Assembly (NCBI GenBank): GCA_947475895.1
Contig: CANJMF010000025.1
Location: 1-43,876, forward strand
Source: Fidelibacterota bacterium
GTDB taxonomy: Bacteria > Pseudomonadota > Alphaproteobacteria > Rhodospirillales > Rhodospirillaceae
DNA: 43,876 bases
Reading direction: 5' to 3'
Numbering within the stretch: position 1 is the first letter of the stretch; each line of letters opens with the position of its first letter. The notes beneath the pieces are model-generated. The model did no database searches, was not told where the DNA came from, and saw only the letters and a program-made list of their open reading frames with translations. A program made the position numbers and the translations under genes. Below, piece by piece: positions 6,788 through 15,466 of this stretch.

Positions 6788-8182
6788 CTATCTGCGCGCA
6801 GGCAGGATGGGCGCGTCGATGATCGCGGCCGGCGGCTTGAGCACTTCGGCAAGCAGCTTGTAGCAAGTGTCGAGATCGGTGTGATCGTCCTTGCCTTGGC
6901 GCAGAAATTCTTCGATGCGCGGATAATAATAGATGGCTTCGTCGACGTCGGGGTTGGTGCCTTTGCGATAGGCGCCAAGGCGGATCAGCTCGGCCATGTC
7001 TTCGTAAGCCGAAATCATTTTGCGCGCGCGGACGATGAGGGCGTTCTGTTCGTCGGTGTTGCAGCCCGGCATGGTACGCGAGATGGAACGCAGGATGTTC
7101 ATGGCCGGATAACGGCCGCGTTCAGCAATCGTGCGCTCGAGCACGATGTGACCGTCGAGGATACCGCGCACGGCATCGGAAATCGGTTCGTTGTGGTCGT
7201 CGCCTTCCACCAGGACCGTGAACAGGCCGGTGATATTGCCGGTCTTGCGCTTACCGGGGCCGGCGCGTTCCAGAAGCTTGGGCAGTTCGGCGAAGACAGT
7301 CGGCGTGTAGCCTTTAGCAGCCGGCGGTTCGCCCGCGGACAAGCTGATCTCGCGCTGGGCCATGGCGAAGCGCGTAACGGAATCCATAAGGCAGAGAACG
7401 TTCTTGCCCTGATCGCGAAAATATTCGGCGACAGCCATAGTGATGTAAGCAGCCTGACGGCGCATGAGCGGCGCTTCATCGGAGGTGGAGACAACGACGA
7501 CGCTGCGGGCCAAACCTTCGGGGCCGAGATCGTCTTCGATAAATTCGCGGGCTTCGCGGCCGCGCTCGCCGATGAGGCCCACCACGGTGACGTCGGCATT
7601 GGTGTAACGCGCCATCATCGAGAGCACAGTGGACTTACCGACACCGGAGCCGGCGAAAATGCCCATGCGCTGGCCGTGACAGCTTGTGGTGAAAGTGTTC
7701 AGCGCACGAATGCCAAGATCGAGCTTGCCGCCGACACGCTTGCGCAAGTGGGCGGGCGGCGGCGCGGTTTTGATGGGGTAAGACATGGGGCCAAGACCCA
7801 AGGGCCCACCGCCGTCGACGGGTTTAGCCATGCCGTTGATGACGCGGCCCAGCCAACTATCGTCGGGGAAAATCGAAGGGGCTGCTTCGGCGACTTCGGC
7901 GCGGCATCCAAGGCCAACGCCTTCGAGCGGACCGAAGGGCATGACCAGCGCTTGGCCGTTGCGAAAGCCGACGACCTCGCTGACGACAATGCGGCCGTCC
8001 CGGGCGACGATGCTGCAGCGGTCGCCGACGGATAATTGATGGACGCCGGACACCTCGACCAGCAACCCCTGGACCCCGGCGACCTTGCCGAATATCTGCT
8101 GAGTCGGGAGGCGTTCGAGCTCACCCAATAGCGACGTCGTATTGACCACGGACTTCCTCATTCCCCAATCCCGACCTGCCAT
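6788..8182 (-). CDS. fliI: Flagellum-specific ATP synthase FliI (type III export ATPase)
   Basis: The product has 464 residues. The Walker A loop GSGVGKST is at 178-185, the Walker B region [13 protein letters not shown] carries Asp267, and [12 protein letters not shown] is the conserved segment of the F1-beta/FliI family. FliI forms a cytoplasmic hexamer that powers flagellar protein export. It is the first gene of a fliI-fliJ-receiver unit and is divergent from ctrA across 236 bases. An internal ATG at 8161 is an alternative start. A TTAACGTC/GACGTTAA inverted repeat sits 66-83 bases upstream of the chosen start. Confidence 0.96.
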   Translation of the reverse strand: MAGRDWGMRKSVVNTTSLLGELERLPTQQIFGKVAGVQGLLVEVSGVHQLSVGDRCSIVARDGRIVVSEVVGFRNGQALVMPFGPLEGVGLGCRAEVAEAAPSIFPDDSWLGRVINGMAKPVDGGGPLGLGPMSYPIKTAPPPAHLRKRVGGKLDLGIRALNTFTTSCHGQRMGIFAGSGVGKSTVLSMMARYTNADVTVVGLIGERGREAREFIEDDLGPEGLARSVVVVSTSDEAPLMRRQAAYITMAVAEYFRDQGKNVLCLMDSVTRFAMAQREISLSAGEPPAAKGYTPTVFAELPKLLERAGPGKRKTGNITGLFTVLVEGDDHNEPISDAVRGILDGHIVLERTIAERGRYPAMNILRSISRTMPGCNTDEQNALIVRARKMISAYEDMAELIRLGAYRKGTNPDVDEAIYYYPRIEEFLRQGKDDHTDLDTCYKLLAEVLKPPAAIIDAPILPARR

Positions 8183-8247
8183 CCCCTGAGGATGGCGGTT
8201 CCGGGAGCCGGATCAGAGCCCCCAAGGCCCTGAACCGACAAGCTTTC

Positions 8248-8265
8248 TTAACGTCACGACGTTAA
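8248..8265. promoter_or_regulatory. Inverted repeat TTAACGTC-AC-GACGTTAA between fliI and ctrA
   Basis: Two perfect 8-base inverted half-sites separated by two bases form a dimeric-operator-like sequence. It is 66 bases upstream of fliI and 154 bases upstream of ctrA. Each end contains TTAAC, the half-site of CtrA boxes, but the spacing is 10 instead of the usual 7 bases, so it is not a standard CtrA site. The binding protein is unknown. Confidence 0.6.
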
Positions 8266-8299
8266 TGGGCCGTAAAGCCCGGGCCGCATGAAACCCCGT

Positions 8300-8304
8300 G
8301 AATC
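8300..8304. promoter_or_regulatory. GANTC site (GAATC), possible CcrM methylation site upstream of ctrA
   Basis: GAATC fits the GANTC target of the alphaproteobacterial cell-cycle methyltransferase CcrM. A GANTC site in the ctrA promoter is known in Caulobacter to tie expression to replication-fork passage. Here the site lies 115 bases upstream of the ctrA start. A 5-base motif can occur by chance, so the functional call is inference. Confidence 0.4.
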
Positions 8305-8319
8305 CTGGGATTACGCAAG

Positions 8320-8328
8320 TTATCCACA
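8320..8328 (+). promoter_or_regulatory. Consensus DnaA box TTATCCACA upstream of ctrA
   Basis: This 9-mer matches the strongest DnaA-box consensus exactly. It lies 91 bases upstream of the ctrA ATG. Only a single copy is seen and there is no clustered array or AT-rich unwinding region, so it is not an origin. A DnaA box here could couple ctrA transcription to replication initiation. Confidence 0.5.
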
Positions 8329-8418
8329 ACCGGTTACCGCTTTCCGTTAGCAATTATTAGTAACCTATGTTAACACTTCGGTGAGTTTTGTGTGCGGGGA
8401 ACGAGGGGACACTACATC

Positions 8419-9135
8419 ATGCGTATCCTATTGGTTGAGGATGATCCCTCAACGGCGCAAGCCATTGCGACCATGCTGAAAAAAGAGAGCTGGGTGATCG
8501 ATTCCACCGATATGGGGGAAGACGGCCTCGATCTCGGAAAAATTTACGATTATGACCTGATCATCCTGGACCTCATGCTGCCCGATATGGACGGCATGGA
8601 CGTGATCCGCCAGCTGCGCAGCAGCAAGATCGCCACCCCGGTTTTGATCCTGTCGGGCCTGCAAGAGCCCGATAAGAAAGTTCAGGGCTTCGGCGTCGGC
8701 GCCGACGACTACCTGACCAAACCCTTTAACCGCGAAGAACTGATCGCGCGTATTCAAGCGATCGTCCGCCGCTCCAAGGGCCATGCCCAGCCGAAAGTGC
8801 AAGTGGGTCGCCTGACCGTGCATCTGGAAGCGCGCACGGCGGAAGTGGATAACGCGCCCTTGCACCTGACGGGCAAGGAATACGGCATCCTCGAACTGCT
8901 GGCGTTGCGCAAAGGCACGACGCTGACGAAAGAGCAGTTCCTGAACCACCTTTACGGCGGCATGGATGAACCGGAACTGAAGATCATCGACGTGTTCATT
9001 TGCAAGCTGCGCAAGAAGCTGGCGACGGCCACCGGCGGCGAAAGCTATATCGAAACCGTGTGGGGCCGCGGCTATGTCCTGCGCGAAAACGAAGTTGCCG
9101 AAACCGAGATGAAGAAAGTCGCCGTCGCTGGCTAA
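8419..9135 (+). CDS. ctrA: Cell-cycle response regulator CtrA
   Basis: A 238-residue OmpR/PhoB-type regulator. The receiver has Asp51 as phospho-acceptor ([13 protein letters not shown]), Ser79 and Lys101. The output winged helix at about 125-230 includes [18 protein letters not shown] and a C-terminal [16 protein letters not shown], matching CtrA closely. CtrA is the master regulator of cell-cycle, division and motility genes in alphaproteobacteria and is phosphorylated via CckA and ChpT. I chose ATG 8419 because the protein then begins MRILLVEDD; the longer frame is unlike the family. The C-terminus ends Ala-Gly rather than the Ala-Ala recognised by ClpXP in Caulobacter CtrA. Confidence 0.96.
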   Translation: MRILLVEDDPSTAQAIATMLKKESWVIDSTDMGEDGLDLGKIYDYDLIILDLMLPDMDGMDVIRQLRSSKIATPVLILSGLQEPDKKVQGFGVGADDYLTKPFNREELIARIQAIVRRSKGHAQPKVQVGRLTVHLEARTAEVDNAPLHLTGKEYGILELLALRKGTTLTKEQFLNHLYGGMDEPELKIIDVFICKLRKKLATATGGESYIETVWGRGYVLRENEVAETEMKKVAVAG

Positions 9136-10048
9136 ACGCCGCGCCGCTTGCGAAACGAAACAACGCGCCGGTTGAAAACAACCGGCGCGTTTTTCTTTGC
9201 GTTTCTATCTTGGTGGCCAGCGACAGCGCGCTGGGGTGCGTGCCGCGATGGGCGGCGTAGATGCCGGCGTCGGCGTCCACCGCGCGGAAATTACCCGAGA
9301 CACCCGTGATGGTTTCGTTGAGGCCGAGGTACAGCACACCATCGTCGACCAACAGGCGCGAGAGCTTTTGCAGCACGTCGAGTTTCGTTTGAAGATCGAG
9401 GTACACGAGCACGTTGCGGCACAAGACGACATCGAAACGCCCCAGCGGAAACATCTCATCGAGCACATTCCAGGCCTGGAGTTTCACGAGCGCGCGCAAA
9501 CTGGGATCGAGGCGCCAGTAATCATCTTCTTTTGTGAAGTGCTGGAGCAGTGTGCGGATGGGTAACCCGCGCTGAATATCGAATTGGCTATAACAGGCGT
9601 CGTCGGCAATTTTGAGCGCGGAGGCGGAAATATCGAGACCGGCGATCTCGACGCTCCAGCCTTCCAAAGCCGGTGCATCGCGCACACACATGGCCAGGGA
9701 ATAAGCCTCCTGCCCCGTCGAGACGCCGGCGCAGAGAATGCGAAACGACTTCTTGATACCGCGCGCGACCGCAAGGTTGGGCAGCACCACGGTGCGGAAA
9801 TGCACGAACGGCTTCCAGTCGCGGAAAAAGGCCGTGTCCTTGGACATCATGGCGTCGATGGTGGCGGCGTGCAGCGCGCTTTCGCCGTTTCTGAGGCGCG
9901 CGACCAGATCGCTGAAAGACTTGAGATTATGGGTCCGCAAGACCGGCATGAGCCGGTTCTCAAGGAGGTAGCCTTTGTCGCGGGTAAGCACGAGTCCCGA
10001 GCGTTCCTTCACGAAACCAGCGGTATACGCGAACTCGTCAGGCGTCAT
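8996..10048 (-). CDS. cheR: Chemotaxis protein methyltransferase CheR, with an unusual C-terminal extension
   Basis: The frame has 350 codons; CheR is usually about 270-290 residues. The N-terminal half has the motif [10 protein letters not shown] and the SAM-binding segment [16 protein letters not shown] (about 105-120), and later CRNVLVYLD. CheR methylates glutamates of chemoreceptors. Homologous sequence seems to end near IYAAHRG (around 9250). The remaining roughly 80 residues are Arg/Ser-rich, run through the ctrA terminator and overlap ctrA tail-to-tail by 140 bases, so they are probably not ancestral CheR sequence. The gene lies 6 bases after the cheY-like gene. Confidence 0.85.
   Translation of the reverse strand: MTPDEFAYTAGFVKERSGLVLTRDKGYLLENRLMPVLRTHNLKSFSDLVARLRNGESALHAATIDAMMSKDTAFFRDWKPFVHFRTVVLPNLAVARGIKKSFRILCAGVSTGQEAYSLAMCVRDAPALEGWSVEIAGLDISASALKIADDACYSQFDIQRGLPIRTLLQHFTKEDDYWRLDPSLRALVKLQAWNVLDEMFPLGRFDVVLCRNVLVYLDLQTKLDVLQKLSRLLVDDGVLYLGLNETITGVSGNFRAVDADAGIYAAHRGTHPSALSLATKIETQRKTRRLFSTGALFRFASGAAFSQRRRLSSSRFRQLRFRAGHSRGPTRFRYSFRRRWPSPASCAACK
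9162..9196 (+). terminator. Rho-independent terminator of ctrA
   Basis: A perfect 13-base stem (AACGCGCCGGTTG/CAACCGGCGCGTT) with an AAAA loop is followed by a T-rich run, 27 bases after the ctrA stop. The hairpin lies inside the 3' part of the opposing cheR reading frame. Confidence 0.9.
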
Positions 10049-10054
10049 GGCGCG

Positions 10055-10423
10055 TCATCCGATCAGGCCGAGCAGCACAAACTTCGTGCGCACGATTTCG
10101 CTGTCGAAGGGCTTCATGATGTATTCGTCGGCACCGACGTCGAGCGCTTCTTGAATTGATTTGGGCTCGTTCTTCACCGTGCACATAATCACCGCCACGC
10201 GATTGCCGCCGGGCATACGCCGCAATTCCTCCGTGACGGCAATGCCGTCCATGACAGGCATTTCCCAATCGAGAACGATCGCGTCGGGCATTTGATCGCG
10301 GCAGGCTTGAAGCGCCTGGCGGCCGTCTTCGGCTTCAGTGGTTTCGAATCCCAAATCTTGAACGATCTTGGCGGCAAAGCGCCGGATGACGCGGGAGTCA
10401 TCGACGATCATGCAGCGTTTCAT
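10055..10423 (-). CDS. CheY-like single-domain response regulator
   Basis: A 122-residue receiver with acidic pair Asp8/Asp9, acceptor Asp52 (IVLDWEMPVMDG), Thr82 and Lys104 (YIMKPF), and no output domain. It sits between a ChpT-like phosphotransferase gene and cheR on the same strand. It could be a chemotaxis CheY or a receiver in the ChpT phosphorelay, like CpdR. CheR next door favours chemotaxis. ATG 10423 gives MKRCMIVDDS, the normal receiver start. Confidence 0.9.
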   Translation of the reverse strand: MKRCMIVDDSRVIRRFAAKIVQDLGFETTEAEDGRQALQACRDQMPDAIVLDWEMPVMDGIAVTEELRRMPGGNRVAVIMCTVKNEPKSIQEALDVGADEYIMKPFDSEIVRTKFVLLGLIG

Positions 10424-10445
10424 GACGGTCGAACTCCCGTTCGCA

Positions 10446-11093
10446 TCATGTGCCGCCGGCCGTGGGCACGGTGGCCGTGACGATGATCCGATCGCCAGCG
10501 GAGGAAAGTTCCAGAATACCGCCCGACGCACGCACAAGACGGCCGGCGATATGGGCCTGGATATTCTTGGCACTGAGCGGCGTGCCCGTATTGCTCATGG
10601 CCGCCGTGCGCAGTTCCTCGCGCACGGTTGTCGCGCGGCCCACGGCTTCGATGCTCACGCGTGACGGCGAGCATTGCAGTGAAAGGCCGCGACAGCCGGG
10701 CTGCAGTTCCAACGCCAGCAAACACAGATTTAAAACCGTTTGCGTCCAGGCTGGGCCAAATGACGCGGCCGCCGTGCTGACCACGGCCGGCGCGGGCCAT
10801 TGCACCTCGGCCTTGCCACCCGGTCCGGCGACGGCTTCGAGATAGCCTTCCAACAGAATTTTTAAATCCGCCGCCCCGCCGCCGGCGGAGCCCAGCGCGG
10901 TGCGCAGAAATTTTAGTTTCCGCGACGCTGCCGCCGAGCTGCTGCCGATGAGCCCCAAGGTCTCAGGGTCGGCGGCTGCCGGATCATCGCCGATCAATTC
11001 GACGCCGGCCGCGACCGCGCCCACCGGGCCAGCCAGGTCGTGGCACAGCCGCGTACACAGAAGTTGCGCAAGTTCTAATGCGATATCGCTCAT
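10446..11093 (-). CDS. chpT: ChpT-like histidine phosphotransferase
   Basis: The product has 215 residues. The phosphoacceptor helix reads LLCTRLCHDLAGPVGAVAAG with His18, followed by GVELIGDD, the signature of ChpT. The C-terminal half is a degenerate ATPase-like domain that lacks clear N and G boxes (it ends IIVTATVPTAGG), as in ChpT. ChpT is known to relay phosphate from CckA to CtrA and CpdR. The location, 1.3 kb from ctrA and in a row with cheY and cheR, supports this role. Confidence 0.9.
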   Translation of the reverse strand: MSDIALELAQLLCTRLCHDLAGPVGAVAAGVELIGDDPAAADPETLGLIGSSSAAASRKLKFLRTALGSAGGGAADLKILLEGYLEAVAGPGGKAEVQWPAPAVVSTAAASFGPAWTQTVLNLCLLALELQPGCRGLSLQCSPSRVSIEAVGRATTVREELRTAAMSNTGTPLSAKNIQAHIAGRLVRASGGILELSSAGDRIIVTATVPTAGGT

Positions 11094-11193
11094 AACCCCT
11101 TGTCCCGGTTCAAGACTAGGCCACCAGCGGACACCTTATCAGGGCAGACACGGGGGACAAAAGGCACTAAAACTGAAGGTGGAATAACAGAAC

Positions 11194-11370
11194 ATGACGA
11201 CTGACCTGACCCCCGGCACCCTGGTGCGGAACCCCGCCCATCCCGAATGGGGCCTCGGCCAGGTGCAATCGGCCATCGGCGAACGCGTTACGGTCAACTT
11301 TGAGCACATGGGAAAGTTGGCTTTGAACGTCGCGGTGGTGGCTTTGGAGGTCGTGGACGACCTACCGTAG
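11194..11370 (+). CDS. DUF3553 domain small protein
   Basis: A 58-residue protein starting MTTDLTPGTLVRNPAHPEWG and continuing LGQVQSAIGERVTVNFEHMG, the compact SH3-like fold of DUF3553. It has a ribosome binding site (GAAGGTGGA) and normal codon use, but is short enough to be missed by length cutoffs. It is divergent from chpT, 100 bases away, and 87 bases upstream of moaA. The function of the family is not established. The GxG and beta-strand pattern resembles nucleic-acid or RNA-polymerase-binding tudor-like domains. Confidence 0.85.
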   Translation: MTTDLTPGTLVRNPAHPEWGLGQVQSAIGERVTVNFEHMGKLALNVAVVALEVVDDLP

Positions 11371-11457
11371 CCGTGAAATAGCTTTGCCGCCCGACCTTGG
11401 AACGACACGCGAATACCTTATATTCCACTCTCGCTTAGCAAGACCCAGAACCCTGAA

Positions 11458-12447
11458 ATGATCGATCCCTTTGGCCGTACCGTTTCGTACTTGCGCGTGT
11501 CTGTCACGGACCGCTGCGATTTGCGTTGTGTGTATTGCATGTCGGAAGACATGGCCTTCCTGCCAAAGAAGGATCTGTTGTCCCTGGAAGAACTGGACCG
11601 GGTGTGCAGCGCGTTTGTGGATATGGGCGTGCGCAAACTTCGCATCACCGGCGGCGAGCCCTTGGTGCGCCGCGACGTCATCACGCTGTTCGAAAGCCTG
11701 GGCCGCCACCTGAAGACTGGAGCGTTGGACGAATTGACGCTCACCACCAACGGCACTCAACTGGCCAAGCACGCCGAGGCGCTGAAGAAGGCCGGCGTCG
11801 AACGCATCAACATTTCGCTCGACTCGCTCGATCCACAGCGCTTCAAGACGATCACCCGATGGGGCGATCACGCCATGGTCATGGACGGCATTCGCGCCGC
11901 TAAAGATGCCGGGCTAAAGGTCAAAATCAACGCCGTCGCCATGAAGGACGTGAACGAGGACGAGTTCGGCGACATGGTCGCCTGGTGCGGTGATCAGGGC
12001 TTCGATCTCGTCTTCATCGAAACCATGCCCATGGGCGATATCGACGGCGACCGCACCAGCCAGTATCTGCCGTTGTCGATTGTGCGCGCCAATCTTGCGC
12101 AGCGCTGGACGTTGGATTCCATCCCTGACACCACCGGCGGTCCCGCGCGTTATACGCGCTGTGCCGAAACCGGCGGGCGCGTGGGCTTCATCACGCCGAT
12201 GACTCATAATTTTTGCGAAAGCTGCAATCGTGTGCGCCTGACTTGCACCGGCACATTGTTCATGTGTTTGGGCCAAGAAGACGCGGCCGATTTACGTGCA
12301 CCGTTGCGCGGCAGCGAGGGCAATGAACTTCTGATCGACGCGATCAAGGAAGCCATCGGCCGCAAACCGAAGGGCCACGATTTCATCATCGACCGGCGCC
12401 ATAATCGCCCGGCGGTGCCCCGCCACATGAGCGTCACCGGCGGCTGA
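11458..12447 (+). CDS. moaA: GTP 3',8-cyclase MoaA (molybdenum cofactor biosynthesis)
   Basis: A 329-residue radical SAM enzyme. The first [4Fe-4S] motif CDLRCVYC holds Cys20, Cys24 and Cys27, and the second cluster motif is in [14 protein letters not shown]. The SAM-binding segment [11 protein letters not shown] and the C-terminal Gly-Gly needed for activity are present. MoaA converts GTP to 3',8-cyclo-GTP with MoaC, the first step of molybdopterin synthesis. No other moa genes are in the window. The gene is followed by nadK after 12 bases, so the two may share a transcript. Confidence 0.97.
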   Translation: MIDPFGRTVSYLRVSVTDRCDLRCVYCMSEDMAFLPKKDLLSLEELDRVCSAFVDMGVRKLRITGGEPLVRRDVITLFESLGRHLKTGALDELTLTTNGTQLAKHAEALKKAGVERINISLDSLDPQRFKTITRWGDHAMVMDGIRAAKDAGLKVKINAVAMKDVNEDEFGDMVAWCGDQGFDLVFIETMPMGDIDGDRTSQYLPLSIVRANLAQRWTLDSIPDTTGGPARYTRCAETGGRVGFITPMTHNFCESCNRVRLTCTGTLFMCLGQEDAADLRAPLRGSEGNELLIDAIKEAIGRKPKGHDFIIDRRHNRPAVPRHMSVTGG

Positions 12448-12459
12448 GGATTTAAACCC

Positions 12460-13227
12460 ATGTCGTATTCACGCGTGGCTTTTGTTGCCGCGGACACCGA
12501 TCAGGCGCGCGAAGCCCTTGAAACGCTGACCAAACGTTACGGTCAATGTGCGCCCGAAAAAGCGCAGGTTATCGTGGCTCTCGGCGGCGACGGCTTCATG
12601 CTGGAAACACTGCACGATTACATGAACCTCGATGCGCCGATTTTCGGCATGCATCGCGGCACCGTCGGCTTTCTCATGAACAGCTATGAGGACGACGATC
12701 TTTTGCAGCGCCTCGAGCGCGCAACCAAAGTCTCGCTTTATCCGCTGCACATGGTTGCGAAGACCGCCGACGGAAAAATCCACAATGCGCTGGCGGTCAA
12801 CGAAGTATCGATGCTGCGTCAGACGCGTCAGGCGGCAAAGATCCGCATTTTCATCGACGATCGCGAGCGCATGAACGAGCTGTCGTGCGACGGCGTATTG
12901 GTCGCCACGCCCGCCGGATCGAGCGCTTATAACCTGTCGGTGCATGGGCCGGTGCTGCCCATCGGCTCGAACATTTTGGCGCTGACCCCGATCAGCGCCT
13001 TCCGCCCGCGCCGGTGGCGTGGAGCGCTTCTGCCGCATAAGGCCAACATTCGTTTCGAAATTTTGGAATTCGAAAAACGCCCGGTCAGCGCCGTGGCAGA
13101 CCGCACGGAAATTCGCGATGTGGTCGAGGTGACAGTGCGTGAAGACCGCTCCGTGACGCTCAAAATGCTGTTCGATCCCGAGCACAATCTCGAAGAACGC
13201 ATCGTGGCCGAGCAGTTCGCGCCTTAA
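12460..13227 (+). CDS. nadK: NAD kinase
   Basis: A 255-residue member of the NAD kinase family with the GGDG motif at 42-45 ([16 protein letters not shown]), the [13 protein letters not shown] segment and the [19 protein letters not shown] motif. It phosphorylates NAD to NADP using ATP or polyphosphate. The length is typical of the short alphaproteobacterial form. It is the last gene of a plus-strand run with moaA, and a terminator follows. Confidence 0.95.
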   Translation: MSYSRVAFVAADTDQAREALETLTKRYGQCAPEKAQVIVALGGDGFMLETLHDYMNLDAPIFGMHRGTVGFLMNSYEDDDLLQRLERATKVSLYPLHMVAKTADGKIHNALAVNEVSMLRQTRQAAKIRIFIDDRERMNELSCDGVLVATPAGSSAYNLSVHGPVLPIGSNILALTPISAFRPRRWRGALLPHKANIRFEILEFEKRPVSAVADRTEIRDVVEVTVREDRSVTLKMLFDPEHNLEERIVAEQFAP

Positions 13228-13259
13228 CGTCTTCACGGATAAGTTATTTTTCGGGGGCG

Positions 13260-13290
13260 AACGCGCGCAAAAGTAAGTGCGTTTTTTTTC
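13260..13290 (+). terminator. Rho-independent terminator of nadK
   Basis: A 7-base stem (AACGCGC/GTGCGTT, with one G-T pair) and a 10-base loop run directly into eight T residues, about 33 bases after the nadK stop. Confidence 0.75.
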
Positions 13291-13378
13291 GACGTCCCTC
13301 TGGAATCCCTCTCCTCCCTCCCTACATAGAAAAGGTGGACGGCTGCTCCGTCAGCGGCCCCACAATCAGTGACCCTTA

Positions 13379-13440
13379 CCCCCCCCCCTTAGGGTCTACA
13401 GAACGCGGCCCCGGCCCCCTCCGGGGCCGTCGCTGTTTTC
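13379..13440. other. C10 tract and GC-rich hairpin between convergent nadK and HAD genes
   Basis: A run of ten C (13379-13388) is flanked by GACCCT/AGGGTC. It is followed by a strong hairpin CGGCCCCGG/CCGGGGCCG (13406-13429) and then TGTTTTC. The hairpin may end transcription from either side. The stretch from 13291 to 13451 has no coding frame I can support. No known small RNA is recognised. Confidence 0.45.
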
Positions 13441-13451
13441 AGACTTCGGAA

Positions 13452-14315
13452 TTACCAGACAAAGCCCGGAATAATCGCGGTGGGGATATTGCCCATTTCA
13501 CGCGCGAGCGCTTCGGCGTCGGTGGCGTTTGCCGCCTCGCCGTATTTTACGCCGAGTGCGGCCGCGTGAATGCCGCCGGTGCACCACAAGGACGCGAGGC
13601 CGACGGAACACGCCCCCTTTACATCGGTTTCGAGCGCGTCCCCCACAACGGCGACACGCGCACGGTCGACACCAAGTTGTTTGAGAGCGAGTTCATAAAT
13701 CGCAGAGTCCGGCTTGCCGCGATAAGCGACCTTGCCGCCCATGGCGATGTAGCGCTGGGCAAAAGCCCCTGCGCACACGATTTCGCGACCGGCGCGCAAC
13801 ACCACGAGATCAGGATTCGCGCAGACCATCGGCAGTTCTTGCTCACGCGCGATAGCGAGGGGTGCGAGATAATCTTCCACGGTTTCGTCGAGTTCCGTAG
13901 GCCCTGTGTTGACGATGAAATCGGCGTCGGCAACGTTGGGTACAATATCGAGGCCCGTATCATCGAAAATACTGCGGTCGCGCTCGGGGCCTAAATGAAA
14001 CGCGCGGCGGCCGAGCGCCTTAAAAAAAGGATCGTCCCGCTTGATCAAAGCGTCGCGCGTCGCCTCGCCCGAGGAAAGCACTTCGCCGTAAAGCTCGCGA
14101 CCCAAGCCCATACGCGTCATACCCTCGACCAGCGCGTAAGCGCGCCGCGGCGCGTTCGAAAGCAGAAGGGTCTTTTTGCCGGCCGCTTTCAGACGGCGCA
14201 ACGTGTCCTCCGACGGCGGATAGGCGCGCTCGCCGTCGTGGATTAAGCCCCAGAGATCGAGAATAAAGCCGTCGAATTCGTCGACGACTTCGTGAAGCCC
14301 CTTCAGAGCACGCAT
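13452..14315 (-). CDS. HAD-superfamily IIA phosphatase (TIGR01459-type)
   Basis: The 287-residue product starts with FDGFILDLWGLIHDG, the motif I of the HAD IIA subgroup that includes NagD-like sugar phosphatases. Further motifs are LLSNAPR (motif II) and KPDSAIYELALKQLG followed by VVGDALETDVKGA (motifs III and IV). The natural substrate is not known. Its ATG overlaps the pyrD stop codon by one base (TAATG), so it is translationally coupled to pyrD, an arrangement that hints at nucleotide-related phosphatase activity but does not prove it. Confidence 0.88.
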   Translation of the reverse strand: MRALKGLHEVVDEFDGFILDLWGLIHDGERAYPPSEDTLRRLKAAGKKTLLLSNAPRRAYALVEGMTRMGLGRELYGEVLSSGEATRDALIKRDDPFFKALGRRAFHLGPERDRSIFDDTGLDIVPNVADADFIVNTGPTELDETVEDYLAPLAIAREQELPMVCANPDLVVLRAGREIVCAGAFAQRYIAMGGKVAYRGKPDSAIYELALKQLGVDRARVAVVGDALETDVKGACSVGLASLWCTGGIHAAALGVKYGEAANATDAEALAREMGNIPTAIIPGFVW

Positions 14316-15397
14316 TAGAAACGCCCTTCGCGCGCGCGCAAATCGGCGCCGACCGCAGCAGCGACCGATGTGAAGCCATCGCGCTTTAAGAGAATCGCCA
14401 ATTCGCGCTTGATGCGATTGAGGAGGCCCGGCCCTTCGAACACCAAGGCGGAGTAAAGCTGAACCAAAGAAGCCCCTGCGCGAATCTTGGCGTAAGCATC
14501 CGATCCATTAGAAATGCCGCCAACGCCGACGAGCGGGATCTGCCCGTTGGTGATTTCATAAACGCGGCGCAAAAGGCGCGTCGACATTTCAAGCAGCGGT
14601 GCGCCGCTCAATCCGCCGGCTTCGGTGCGTCCGGGCGACATTAATGAGTCGGGGCGGCTGATCGTCGTATTGGCGATAACCAGTCCTTCAAGTTTTTCTT
14701 CCAGCGCCACGCGGGCGATGTCTTCGACGTCGGTGGCGTTTAAGTCGGGCGCGATCTTCAGCAGAAGCGGTGTCGGCGCCGCGGTCACAGCGCGGTCGCG
14801 GGCGGTGCGCGCCGCGCGAATAATGTCTCTCAACGGTTCGACGTTTTGAAGACTGCGAAGGCCCGGCGTGTTGGGCGACGAAACGTTAATCACCAGAAAA
14901 TCCACATGCCGCGCAAACACACTGGCGAGGGTGGCGTAGTCGGCGACGGCGTCGGTGGACTCTTTGTTTTTCCCGAGGTTCACGCCAATAGGACGGGTCG
15001 TTTTGCGAGCCGTCACGCGTTGCGCGACTTCCGAGGCACCATGATTATTGAAGCCCATGCGGTTGATCACCGCCCGGTCGGCGTCCAGACGAAACAGGCG
15101 GGGCCGTGGATTTCCGGCTTGCGGCATCGGGGTGACCCCTCCGACTTCCGCAAACCCGAATCCCAGGTTGAATATCGCATCGACAACCTCGGCGTTCTTA
15201 TCGAAGCCGGCCGCGATCCCAATGGGATTGGCGAAAACCTTGCCCCAAAGGGTTGTTGCTAAAACAGCATCATCGGGCGCGGGCGGGTAAAAGCGCGAAA
15301 TAACGCCACTTTTTAAGGCGCGCAGGGCGAGGCGGTGAGCTTGCTCCGCGTCTAAACCGCGTAGAAGCGGCATCAAAAGCCGATAAGGGTCTATCAT
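14315..15397 (-). CDS. pyrD: Dihydroorotate dehydrogenase (quinone), class 2
   Basis: A 360-residue class 2 DHODH. It has the N-terminal helical region for membrane association (HRLALRALKSG), the FMN segment GIAAGFDKNAEVVD, GFGFAEVGGVTP, NRMGFNNHG, NVSSPNTPGLRSLQ with the catalytic serine region, and VGVGGISNGSDAYAKI. It oxidises dihydroorotate to orotate in pyrimidine synthesis, passing electrons to ubiquinone at the inner membrane. It is followed directly by the HAD gene with a one-base overlap. Confidence 0.97.
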   Translation of the reverse strand: MIDPYRLLMPLLRGLDAEQAHRLALRALKSGVISRFYPPAPDDAVLATTLWGKVFANPIGIAAGFDKNAEVVDAIFNLGFGFAEVGGVTPMPQAGNPRPRLFRLDADRAVINRMGFNNHGASEVAQRVTARKTTRPIGVNLGKNKESTDAVADYATLASVFARHVDFLVINVSSPNTPGLRSLQNVEPLRDIIRAARTARDRAVTAAPTPLLLKIAPDLNATDVEDIARVALEEKLEGLVIANTTISRPDSLMSPGRTEAGGLSGAPLLEMSTRLLRRVYEITNGQIPLVGVGGISNGSDAYAKIRAGASLVQLYSALVFEGPGLLNRIKRELAILLKRDGFTSVAAAVGADLRAREGRF

Positions 15398-15466
15398 CTC
15401 GCCTCAAATCTCGCGCCGAATCGTAAAGTCGCCGCATGGCTTTATCAGGTATCGCGCTTTGGCCAT

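Noticed and set aside
6881-8035. 384-codon plus-strand frame
   Set aside because: Antisense to fliI, whose Walker motifs and full length are clear. The frame has no domain pattern.
8320-8328. Replication origin signal around the DnaA box
   Set aside because: Only one box, with no cluster, no AT-rich unwinding element and no dnaA/dnaN/parAB neighbours.
8346-8375. Possible full CtrA box upstream of ctrA
   Set aside because: TTAG and TTAAC elements are present, but the spacing (9 bases) does not match TTAA-N7-TTAA, so I list no CtrA site.
12469-13236. 255-codon minus-strand frame
   Set aside because: Exact antisense of nadK, which has its GGDG and other motifs.
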